A DNA stretch of 16,681 bases from the NCBI GenBank assembly GCA_026985655.1, contig JALSQB010000045.1, positions 1 through 16,681 of the forward strand, written 5' to 3'. Under the pieces are notes generated by a model that was not told the DNA's origin, ran no database searches, and saw only the letters and a list, made by a program, of their open reading frames with translations. A program made the translations under genes and the position numbers. This DNA comes from Campylobacteraceae bacterium. GTDB taxonomy: Bacteria > Campylobacterota > Campylobacteria > Campylobacterales > Sulfurovaceae. This document shows positions 7,276 through 13,773 of the stretch, piece after piece. How positions within the stretch are numbered: position 1 is the first letter of the stretch; each line of letters starts with the position of its first letter.

Positions 7276-7677
7276 ATGGGAAGCAAAAGAATATATACAG
7301 TAGATGATTACCCTTTAGCAGCATATACTGTAAAACGAACTATTGAGAAACTTTCCCATCATCAATGTATTGTATCGGACTTTGAAAGTCCTATTATCTT
7401 AATGAAAAATTTTGAAAAAGAGTTTCAGAATATCGATATGATTATTACCGATTATGAAATGCCTAATCTTCGTGGAAATGAACTCATTAAACAAGTACGA
7501 AGTATAAAACCCAATATTAAAATCATTATTATTTCTGCGTGGTTAGACTCAAATAAAGCTTCAGATAAAGACTCTATAAAACAAGAAGTAAAAGAATTGA
7601 CACCTGATTTAATTTTATCTAAGCCATTTCCAACTAATTGGGTAGAACAACTTGACAAAATTTTAGAAAATGCCTAA
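7276..7677 (+). CDS. Single-domain response regulator
   Basis: This 133-residue protein is one receiver domain with nothing attached. The acidic pocket is VDD (Asp10, Asp11), the phospho-acceptor is Asp59 in ITDYEMP, the switch residue is Ser87 in IISAW, and the conserved lysine is Lys116 in SKPF. The stretch between Ser87 and Lys116 (SNKASDKDSIKQEVKE) is more charged than usual. Stand-alone receivers act through protein contact, as CheY does at the flagellar motor, or as relay intermediates. Its stop overlaps the start of the next gene by one base (TAATG), so translation with that histidine kinase is coupled and the kinase is its most likely phosphodonor. AGGA lies 7 bases before the ATG. 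Confidence 0.9.
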   Translation: MGSKRIYTVDDYPLAAYTVKRTIEKLSHHQCIVSDFESPIILMKNFEKEFQNIDMIITDYEMPNLRGNELIKQVRSIKPNIKIIIISAWLDSNKASDKDSIKQEVKELTPDLILSKPFPTNWVEQLDKILENA

Positions 7678-8540
7678 TGCATAGACTTTTAAAAAGACAA
7701 GTAAAAAAAAGCTTTGGAAAAGAGTTTAATCTTAATAGTTTAGATTCTAATACCTTAGAATTACTAGAACTCATTAGCGAAACCTATAATAATTTTGATG
7801 AAGAGAAGAAGTTTTTAAATCATACTGTTAAAAAAAATAGAGAAGAGTTGCAAGAGATGTATCAAAGCTTGATTAGTAATTCTCGTCTTGCAGGTATTGG
7901 GGAGATGATGGAGAACATTACCCATCAATGGAAACAACCATTGAGCATTATTTTAAATGTTGTTTCACTTTTAAAACTAGATATAGGAGAAAATAGCGAT
8001 TTGATTCTAATAGAAGAGCAAACAAGGTATCTTGATAATACCATTGCTGACTTTAAAAATTTCTCTTCACACTCTTTAGAGGAAAAGAGATTTTTTCAAC
8101 TGGAAAAATCGATACAAGAGAGCATTAAAATTTTTAATTTTCAAGCCATATCCAATAATATTAAGATTGAATTAGACTTAGAAGAGAATTTTCTTGTCCA
8201 AGGAGATATTGGTACTTTCAATCAAGCATTACTGGTCATATTATCCAATGCTAAAGATGCTTTTTTACAACAAGAGTCCCATAATAGAAAGATTAAAATC
8301 AAGACCAGATTAAGAGATAAAAAGATTTTAATAAGCATTCACGACAATGCAGGAGGAATACCTACAAAGCATATTAATAAAATTTTTGAACCTTATTTTA
8401 CAACAAAGTTTAAAGACAAGGGTACAGGTATTGGTTTAAGTATGACTTATAATATAATCAAAAAAATGAGGGGAACAATTAGCGTTCAAAATATAGACAA
8501 GGGTGCATTATTCACCATAATATTACCCAAGCACAAATAA
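7677..8540 (+). CDS. Soluble sensor histidine kinase, partner of the preceding receiver
   Basis: This 287-residue protein lacks a membrane span and a recognisable sensor domain. The N-terminal 70 residues are helical, with a likely coiled coil (about 40-68). The dimerisation helix carries GEMMENITHQWKQPL with phospho-acceptor His83; the HQW(K/R)QPL form is typical of the DctB/NtrB-like kinases common in Campylobacterota. The ATP-binding part has ILSNAKDA (N box, Asn191), HDNAGGI (G1, Asp223), an F box near FEPYFTTK (237-244) and G2 KGTGIGLSM (248-256). Ligand sensing probably comes from another protein docking on the coiled coil. The ATG overlaps the receiver stop. A ribosome site right after its stop leads into a broken SiaC-like gene, so a longer operon once existed. 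Confidence 0.9.
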   Translation: MHRLLKRQVKKSFGKEFNLNSLDSNTLELLELISETYNNFDEEKKFLNHTVKKNREELQEMYQSLISNSRLAGIGEMMENITHQWKQPLSIILNVVSLLKLDIGENSDLILIEEQTRYLDNTIADFKNFSSHSLEEKRFFQLEKSIQESIKIFNFQAISNNIKIELDLEENFLVQGDIGTFNQALLVILSNAKDAFLQQESHNRKIKIKTRLRDKKILISIHDNAGGIPTKHINKIFEPYFTTKFKDKGTGIGLSMTYNIIKKMRGTISVQNIDKGALFTIILPKHK

Positions 8541-8549
8541 AGGACAGAA

Positions 8550-8721
8550 ATGAACAATATTTTTTTAGATAAAAGTGACAATACGCCAAAAGTAATTATG
8601 GATAGAAAAGAGCATTTTATAGAGTTTGAAGGGAAATCATATACCCCGAAAATACATTTTCCTTTTATCGTCCTATTTACAAGATTCAGATGCTGATAAA
8701 ATCAAAGAATTGGTTATAAAT
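8550..8721 (+). pseudogene. SiaC/DUF1987-like gene remnant, frameshifted
   Basis: AGGA (8541-8544) and ATG at 8550 open a frame reading MNNIFLDKSDNTPKV then FIEFEGKSY. After the TAT at 8640-8642 two extra bases shift the family sequence, which continues as PENTFSFYRPIYK in another frame (8645-8683). It then resumes in a third frame as SYLQDSDADKIKELVIN (8671-8721), read partly from the same bases, so the short linking segment between them has been lost. Joined, these pieces follow the start of SiaC proteins (TP motif, then G-SYPEN, then F---I-W---YL). SiaC is the phosphoprotein switched by a SiaB kinase and a SiaA PP2C phosphatase. The family's C-terminal half (YFNTSSSK-like motif) is absent. 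It lies directly downstream of the histidine kinase gene, in what would be the same operon. Confidence 0.65.
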
Positions 8722-8767
8722 AGTCCTTCGATACCTGTGGCGAATGCAAAGTTAAGAGATAAATTAA

Positions 8768-8887
8768 AAATATTTGTACATGATAAGTACCCAACAATTA
8801 GAAAATATTCAAAAGAGTTTAAGAGATTTTCAAAAAAAAGTACAACAGAGTGATGACATTACTATTATCGGCTTAGAGTTTTTATAA
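8768..8887 (+). pseudogene. C-terminal fragment of a SpoIIE/SiaA-type PP2C phosphatase
   Basis: A frame open from 8768 to TAA at 8885-8887 reads STQQLENIQKSLRDF, then VQQSDDITIIGLEFL and stop. The QSDDITIIGL ending is the hallmark of the last strand and metal-binding aspartates of SpoIIE/RsbU-type PP2C phosphatases, preceded as usual by a helix. Only about 36 residues survive. The bases just before (about 8731-8787) may hold a little more of the same gene in another frame (ANAKLRDKLKIFVHDK). With the SiaC remnant just upstream this looks like one deletion that joined the two genes, followed by indels. No start or ribosome site serves this fragment. Confidence 0.6.
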
Positions 8888-8904
8888 TTCTAAGATATTT
8901 TAGT

Positions 8905-8910
8905 TAGAAT
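8905..8910 (+). promoter_or_regulatory. Possible -10 box for the M16 peptidase gene
   Basis: TAGAAT sits 37 bases before the ATG at 8948, and a start near 8917 would leave a leader holding GAGGAT (8931-8936). The match is one base off consensus and no -35 is seen. Confidence 0.3.
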
Positions 8911-8947
8911 ATCATCTTTTAAACCCCATAGAGGATAATCATTACTT

Positions 8948-10279
8948 ATGTTAAAAAAAACCCTTATATTAATTAGCTCACTAGGACTCTTAATGGCAAA
9001 CTCCCTGCCCCAACACCATACTAAAACACTTGAAAATGGATTACAAATCGTTGTTATTCCTATGCAAAATGAATCAAATGTCATTACCACTGATATTTTC
9101 TACAAAGTAGGAAGCCGTAATGAGGTCATGGGAAAGAGTGGTATTGCTCATATGTTAGAACATCTGAACTTTAAATCCACTAAAAACCTTGAAGCAGGTG
9201 AGTTTGACAAGATTGTCAAATCTAAAGGAGCAGTGAATAATGCATCAACTTCATTTGACTATACGCACTACTTCATAAAGTCTAGTTCAAAAAACTTAGA
9301 GACTTCGGTTGAACTTTTTGCAGAACTGATGGAGAATTTGAACCTCAAAGATGAAGAGTTTCAAGTTGAACGTGATGTCGTCGCCGAAGAGCGACGCGTT
9401 AGAACAGACAACCCTCCTGTTGGGTACTTGTATTTTAGACTTTTTAATACCCATTACGTTGCCCACCCTTACCACTGGACACCCATTGGATTTATGAATG
9501 ACATTCAAACATGGACAATTGACGATATTAAAGCGTTTCATGACAAATATTATCAACCCAACAATGCTATTTTAGTGGTAACAGGCGACATTAATGAAAC
9601 TGAAGTATTTAAAGTAGCTGAAGCCAAATTTGGAAAGATTAAAAACAAAGTGAAAATTCCAAAGCTTCATCTTAAAGAACCAAAACGCGATGGTAGCATA
9701 AGAAAGATTATCCATAAAGATAACAATACCATTGACACCATTGCCATAGCCTACCCTATTCCTAACTATGAACATAAAGACCAAGTGGTACTCTCTGCCA
9801 TTTCAGAACTTTTATCTTCAGGGAAATCTTCACGTCTTTACAAAAAAATAATCGATGAAAAACAGATGGCAAACTCTGTTTATGGCTACAATATGGAGCT
9901 AAGCGATGAGGGGATATTTATGTTTATGGGCATGGCAAACCCAGGGGTAAAAATAGAAGATTTAGAAAAAGAAATTTTAGCTGAAATTGACAAAATCAAA
10001 AATGGCAATGTTACCAAAGAGGAACTTGAAAAAGTAAAAATCAACAGTAAAGCTGATTTTATCTACTCATTAGAAGATTCTGCCTCAGTTAATTCACTTT
10101 TTGGCTCATATTTAGTTAGAGGAAACCTAGAACCTTTACTTAACTATGAAGAGAATTTAGCTAAAATTACACCTGAGATGGTAACTAAAGTTGCCAATAA
10201 ATATTTTGACCATGATTTTACCACCACAATAATCTTAAAAAAACATGATGATAAAAAAGAGACTAAAAAAAGTAAATAG
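8948..10279 (+). CDS. Exported M16-family zinc peptidase
   Basis: This 443-residue protein starts with a signal peptide (KK, a hydrophobic stretch to about residue 16, then ANS as a likely cleavage region), so it acts outside the cytoplasm. The inverted zinc motif HMLEH (His68, Glu71, His72) identifies the M16 (pitrilysin/insulinase) family. The third metal ligand should be Glu148 in ERDVVAEERR, 76 residues on, as the family expects. The second half has the M16 C-terminal domain with YGYNMELSDEG (893-903 of no catalytic motif is needed; residues about 313-325). Family members act as dimers or with an inactive partner; no partner gene is adjacent. The AGGA lies 12 bases before the ATG, longer than usual. 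dapA follows after 9 bases and is probably cotranscribed, an order I recall from Campylobacter. Substrate unknown. Confidence 0.88.
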   Translation: MLKKTLILISSLGLLMANSLPQHHTKTLENGLQIVVIPMQNESNVITTDIFYKVGSRNEVMGKSGIAHMLEHLNFKSTKNLEAGEFDKIVKSKGAVNNASTSFDYTHYFIKSSSKNLETSVELFAELMENLNLKDEEFQVERDVVAEERRVRTDNPPVGYLYFRLFNTHYVAHPYHWTPIGFMNDIQTWTIDDIKAFHDKYYQPNNAILVVTGDINETEVFKVAEAKFGKIKNKVKIPKLHLKEPKRDGSIRKIIHKDNNTIDTIAIAYPIPNYEHKDQVVLSAISELLSSGKSSRLYKKIIDEKQMANSVYGYNMELSDEGIFMFMGMANPGVKIEDLEKEILAEIDKIKNGNVTKEELEKVKINSKADFIYSLEDSASVNSLFGSYLVRGNLEPLLNYEENLAKITPEMVTKVANKYFDHDFTTTIILKKHDDKKETKKSK

Positions 10280-10288
10280 GAAAAGTAG

Positions 10289-11182
10289 ATGAGTAACTTA
10301 ATTACGGGTGCAACAACAGCACTCATTACCCCTTTTAAAAATGGAACACTAGACGAAGCATGTTTTGCCAAACTAATTACCAGACAAATTAACAATGGCA
10401 TCGATGCTGTTTGTCCCGTCGGAACAACAGGAGAATCTGCAACCCTCACCCATGATGAGCATAAAAGATGTATTGAAATTGCTGTTGAAGTATGTAAAAA
10501 CACCAACACCAAAGTGCTAGCAGGTGCAGGTTCAAATGCAACGCATGAAGCCATAGAGATTGCCAAACACGCCCAAGAGTGTGGTGTTGATGCCATATTT
10601 TCAGTAAGCCCTTACTATAACAAACCTAGCCAAGAGGGTCTCTACCAACACTACAAAGCCATTGCACAATCAGTAGAACTCCCTTTTATGCTTTACAATG
10701 TTCCTGGAAGAACAGGCGTAGATATTACAGCTGACACCGTTTGTAGGCTCTTTGATAATGTAGAAAACATTTTTGGAATTAAAGAAGCGACAGGTTCTAT
10801 TGAACGTACTGTTGAACTTTTAGCCAAACGTCCAGAGCTTTATGTTTTCTCTGGTGATGATGCCATTGATTACCCAATTTTAGCCAATGGGGGAAAAGGA
10901 ATTACTTCCGTTACCTCAAACTTGTTACCAGACCTCAAATCTCAACTTGCACACTTGGCTTTAAAGGGTGACTTTACGGCTTCTAAAGCAATTAACGATA
11001 AACTCTATAACATAAACAAAATAATGTTCTGCGAAAGTAATCCTATTCCAATTAAAGCAGCGATGTATATTGCAGGTCTTATTGATACCTTGGAGTATAG
11101 ATTACCTTTAGTTCCTCCATCAAAAGAGAATATGAAGAAAATCGAAGAAGTTATGAAAAATTACAACATAGTAGGAGCATAA
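10289..11182 (+). CDS. dapA: 4-hydroxy-tetrahydrodipicolinate synthase
   Basis: This 297-residue enzyme condenses pyruvate with aspartate semialdehyde, the first committed step to lysine and meso-diaminopimelate, the latter needed for peptidoglycan. The length is normal for the family. Lys165 in GIKEATG is the Schiff-base lysine. Thr46 and Thr47 in VGTTGES, Tyr110 in SPYYNKP and Tyr136 in LYNVPGRTG form the proton relay and pyruvate site, and Arg141 binds the semialdehyde. No feature is missing. An AGGA site sits about 7 bases before the ATG. The stop at 11180-11182 is followed at once by the ATG of the reductase gene, which indicates coupled translation. The enzyme is a cytoplasmic tetramer in most bacteria and is often inhibited by lysine; nothing here tests that. 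Confidence 0.96.
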   Translation: MSNLITGATTALITPFKNGTLDEACFAKLITRQINNGIDAVCPVGTTGESATLTHDEHKRCIEIAVEVCKNTNTKVLAGAGSNATHEAIEIAKHAQECGVDAIFSVSPYYNKPSQEGLYQHYKAIAQSVELPFMLYNVPGRTGVDITADTVCRLFDNVENIFGIKEATGSIERTVELLAKRPELYVFSGDDAIDYPILANGGKGITSVTSNLLPDLKSQLAHLALKGDFTASKAINDKLYNINKIMFCESNPIPIKAAMYIAGLIDTLEYRLPLVPPSKENMKKIEEVMKNYNIVGA

Positions 11183-11962
11183 ATGTCAAGCAATAAAGGT
11201 AAAACAGTCGTCATTACAGGAGCGACCAAAGGAATTGGTAAAGCCATCGCAGAGAAATTTGCATCGGAGGGGGTAAATATTGCATTTACTTACAATTCAA
11301 ATGAAGAGATTGCCAATGAAATAGCCCAAGATTTAATGTCAAAATATGATATTAAAGCCAAAGCTTACCCTTTAAATATTTTAGAGCTTGATGAGTTTAA
11401 GCCTCTCTTTTTAGCCATAGATGAAGATTTTGATAGAATTGATTTCTTTGTATCTAATGCGATGATTTACGGTCGTCCTGTGGTTGGTGGTTATGGTAAG
11501 TTTATGAAACTTAGACCTGCTAAAGGTTTACAAAACATCTACACGGCAACCGTTGGTGCATTTGTAAGAGGTTCACAAGAGGCTGCTGTGCGTATGCAAA
11601 AAGTAGGTGGTGGAGCAATTGTAACCCTTAGTTCCACAGGAAACCTCATCTACATTGACAACTATGCAGGTCACGGAACCAACAAAGCAGCCGTTGAAGC
11701 CATGAGCCGTTATGCTGCTGTTGAACTTGGAGAGATGAACATTCGTGTCAATGCCGTCTCTGGTGGACCTATTGATACTGATGCACTTAAAGCCTTTACC
11801 AACTATGAAGAGGTGAAAGCTGAAACCATTAAACGTTCAGCCGTAAACCGAATGGGAAGCCCTGAAGATTTAGCAGGGGCTGTTTACTTCTTGTGTACCG
11901 ATGAAGCATCATGGGTCACAGGTCAAACTCTCGTGGTTGATGGTGGAACTACATTTCGTTAA
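11183..11962 (+). CDS. fabL: FabL-like NADPH-dependent enoyl-ACP reductase (SDR family)
   Basis: This 259-residue short-chain dehydrogenase has a cofactor loop TGATKGIG (12-19) and a catalytic Tyr161 and Lys168 separated by six residues (YAGHGTNK). The YX6K spacing marks enoyl-ACP reductases (FabI, FabL) rather than ordinary SDRs such as FabG, which use YX3K. The nucleotide loop GATKGIG is SDR-like, not the FabI form, and the later segment NAVSGGPIDTDALKAF closely follows Bacillus FabL. It would reduce the enoyl-ACP double bond in the last step of each fatty acid elongation cycle. The usual NNAG motif is SNAM here, and the segment VGGYGKFMKLRP (101-112) is unusual. It abuts dapA with no gap. 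The symbol is tentative: it may be annotated only as an SDR oxidoreductase. Confidence 0.75.
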   Translation: MSSNKGKTVVITGATKGIGKAIAEKFASEGVNIAFTYNSNEEIANEIAQDLMSKYDIKAKAYPLNILELDEFKPLFLAIDEDFDRIDFFVSNAMIYGRPVVGGYGKFMKLRPAKGLQNIYTATVGAFVRGSQEAAVRMQKVGGGAIVTLSSTGNLIYIDNYAGHGTNKAAVEAMSRYAAVELGEMNIRVNAVSGGPIDTDALKAFTNYEEVKAETIKRSAVNRMGSPEDLAGAVYFLCTDEASWVTGQTLVVDGGTTFR

Positions 11963-11967
11963 TTAAC

Positions 11968-12037
11968 GGTGTATTAAAATGACACCCTACCCTTTTTAAT
12001 TGTAAATTACAATTCGTAGGGTGCAATTTATTGCACC
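11968..12037 (+). repeat. Cluster of nested and overlapping palindromes between fabL-like gene and pgsA
   Basis: CACCCTAC (11983-11990) pairs with GTAGGGTG (12016-12023) around an inner 8-bp palindrome AATTGTAA/TTACAATT (11998-12014). GTAGGGTG is also part of a second hairpin, GGTGCAA-TTTA-TTGCACC (12020-12037), followed by TTTAT. Upstream, GGTGT (11968-11972) can pair with ACACC (11982-11986). The second hairpin can act as a terminator for the M16 - dapA - reductase transcript. The GTAGGGTG-N-CACC pattern resembles short interspersed repeats known in other bacteria, so copies elsewhere in the genome are expected. Confidence 0.6.
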
Positions 12038-12073
12038 TTTATAAAATTCCAAACATTTTAAGGAATAATCTCC

Positions 12074-12631
12074 ATGCAAAACAACAAAATCATAAACATT
12101 CCCAATATTTTAGCCTTTATTCGCCTGCTTTTAGCCCCTGTTATGTTTATGCTATTGGTTAATCAAGATGCCTCCATATTTGAAGGTATTCACCCCTCAT
12201 GGCTTAACTATGCGGCAGCTTTTATCTTTGTGGTCGCAAGTGCCACAGACTTTTTTGACGGCTACATCGCTAGAACCTTTAATCAAATCACTACTATGGG
12301 TAAAATTTTAGACCCCTTAGCTGACAAAATGCTCACTTTAGCAGGATTTTTAGGGCTTATGATGTTGGGAACTGCTTCACCTTGGGCTGTTTTTCTCATT
12401 ATTACACGTGAACTTTTTATTACAGGTCTTAGGGTTTCAGCTGTAGCTGAAAACATTGATATTGCCGCTTCCTGGATGGGAAAAGTTAAAACAGTCGTAC
12501 AGATGATAGCCATTGGCTTTTTACTTATGGGTTGGATTGGAGGAGAGATTTTGCTGTGGATTGCAGTTGCTCTTACACTCTACTCTGGGTATGAGTATGT
12601 AAGAGACTTTTTTAAGAAAGTAAAGATTTAA
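12074..12631 (+). CDS. pgsA: CDP-diacylglycerol--glycerol-3-phosphate 3-phosphatidyltransferase
   Basis: This 185-residue integral membrane enzyme makes phosphatidylglycerol phosphate from CDP-diacylglycerol and glycerol 3-phosphate, the committed step to phosphatidylglycerol and cardiolipin. The CDP-alcohol phosphotransferase signature is complete: Asp59, Asp62-Gly63, Ala66-Arg67, Gly76, Asp80 and Asp84 in the D-x2-DG-x2-AR-x8-G-x3-D-x3-D spacing. The aspartates bind the metal ions. An N-terminal IPNILAFIRL segment (9-18) is the typical amphipathic start, and several hydrophobic helices follow. AAGGA lies 9 bases before the ATG. The gene is separated from the reductase by the palindrome cluster and converges on the coiled-coil membrane protein gene, with only 3 bases between the two stop codons. 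Confidence 0.93.
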   Translation: MQNNKIINIPNILAFIRLLLAPVMFMLLVNQDASIFEGIHPSWLNYAAAFIFVVASATDFFDGYIARTFNQITTMGKILDPLADKMLTLAGFLGLMMLGTASPWAVFLIITRELFITGLRVSAVAENIDIAASWMGKVKTVVQMIAIGFLLMGWIGGEILLWIAVALTLYSGYEYVRDFFKKVKI

Positions 12632-12660
12632 TACTTAGTCGTAAATACGGCTTAAGTATT
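12630..12660 (+). terminator. Bidirectional hairpin spanning two convergent stop codons
   Basis: AATACTTA (12630-12637) pairs with TAAGTATT (12653-12660), and an inner CGT/ACG segment (12640-12642, 12647-12649) extends the stem. The hairpin covers the pgsA stop (12629-12631) and the stop of the leftward gene (12637-12635). There is no strong U tract on either side, so termination may be partial. Confidence 0.45.
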
Positions 12661-13663
12661 CAGAATAAATCTCTTTTGCTACGGCTAAAGCTTCTATTGA
12701 TTGCATATTTACACTATCTTCTTCTGTCATTGGCGTTGAGAATAATTCTTCACCAGCTCTCATAATTTTTTCAGTTTCTCTCATTACTTTTTTAGAACTT
12801 GGGTGATACTCTTTCTCTTCATCAAATGCACCTTCAACATAATCAATTCTTGTTAAAACAGCACTCTGTTCCTTTAAAATTATTTCAAGATTTTTAAGTT
12901 CAGTCGTTGATTCTAATAGATGTTTTTCTAACTCTTTCATTTTTTGTTGAGAATCTTCTTGTGCCATACAGAACTCAGTAGAAGCTTCCAATGTCTCTTG
13001 TGCCACACGTAAATTTTTTGATTTTTTTAATGCCACGCGTATTGCATAGACTATCCACGCCACAATCAGTGCTGAAAACCCTACGACTAATCCACCTACT
13101 ACTAAGTTACCACCTGCAGGAACAACATCAGTAGCAACCCACGTTAGCATGGGATTAACGCTATTAGTAGCTTTTTCTACATTTAGCTCATTAATATTAA
13201 TACCTAAGTTTTTTATGGCAAAATAACTCCAAGTCACAAGTGTCAATAAGGCAACGAATAATGCCAATAAGAAACCTGTAAATTTACCTGAAGTAAGATT
13301 TTTTACGGCAAACTTTTTCTCATTCATATCACCTAATGACAATTCAAAAGCCTCTGCCTCTTCTTTTGTCACATAGTCAAAACCTAGTTTCTCTAATAAT
13401 GCTTCACTCTTTTTAAAAATTACATTTTTAAAATTACGTTTTGTCTCATCAAAAGCTTCAGCTGCTTTCAATACATTGGCTTTAGTCTCTTCTATGGTTA
13501 AGCTTGCTTTTTCAACTAACTCTTTAGAAGTTTCAATTAAAGCCTCTGCTTCTGAACGTTTATTATTTTTAGGTTCTTCAACGCTCTTCTCTACTTCAAG
13601 CTTCGGCTCTACTTCAAGTTCTTTATTATCAATTTTAACATTTTCTGTTTCAACAGTGTTCAT
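12635..13663 (-). CDS. Two-helix coiled-coil membrane protein of unknown function
   Basis: I do not recognise this 342-residue protein. The first 120 residues are Glu/Lys-rich, with heptad-like helices (about 35-95). Membrane helix 1 is about 129-150 (FLLALFVALLTLVTWSYF) and membrane helix 2 about 187-211 (VVGGLVVGFSALIVAWIVYA). A short loop of 35 residues separates them. Residues 215-342 form a second helical, coiled-coil-rich domain. By the positive-inside rule (KK after helix 2, KSGKF before helix 1) both long ends are likely cytoplasmic with a small periplasmic loop. There is no enzyme motif. GAGGAA precedes the ATG by 6 bases. The gene lies between pgsA and rseP but runs opposite to both, so it has its own promoter in 13664-13773. 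A scaffold or envelope-associated role is only a guess. Confidence 0.8.
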   Translation of the reverse strand: MNTVETENVKIDNKELEVEPKLEVEKSVEEPKNNKRSEAEALIETSKELVEKASLTIEETKANVLKAAEAFDETKRNFKNVIFKKSEALLEKLGFDYVTKEEAEAFELSLGDMNEKKFAVKNLTSGKFTGFLLALFVALLTLVTWSYFAIKNLGININELNVEKATNSVNPMLTWVATDVVPAGGNLVVGGLVVGFSALIVAWIVYAIRVALKKSKNLRVAQETLEASTEFCMAQEDSQQKMKELEKHLLESTTELKNLEIILKEQSAVLTRIDYVEGAFDEEKEYHPSSKKVMRETEKIMRAGEELFSTPMTEEDSVNMQSIEALAVAKEIYSEYLSRIYD

Positions 13664-13732
13664 TTTGTTTCCTCTTTTTTTAAACTAAATTATTTTAACA
13701 TAAAAGTATTATTATTTATTTAAAAAGCTTGG

Positions 13733-13738
13733 TATAAT
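13733..13738 (+). promoter_or_regulatory. TATAAT -10 box for rseP
   Basis: GGTATAATTC places TATAAT at 13733-13738, 35 bases before the rseP ATG. A start near 13745 leaves a 29-base leader with GGAG at 13766-13769, 4 bases from the ATG. The upstream region is A/T-rich with no clear -35. Confidence 0.6.
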
Positions 13739-13773
13739 TCAATCAATTATTTTTTACGAAACATCGGAGTTCT

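Noticed and set aside
8550..8721. Programmed frameshifting in the SiaC-like gene
   Set aside because: Two shifts occur within 45 bases, bases that encode the linking residues are missing, and the C-terminal half is absent. Decay is simpler than recoding.
8626..8853. A 75-codon plus-strand frame starting at TTG
   Set aside because: It has no ribosome site and mixes a SiaC-like piece with a shifted stretch of the phosphatase remnant, so it is a by-product of decay rather than a gene.
10144..10596. 150-codon minus-strand frame across the M16 and dapA genes
   Set aside because: It is antisense to two well-conserved genes, matches no family and has no ribosome site.
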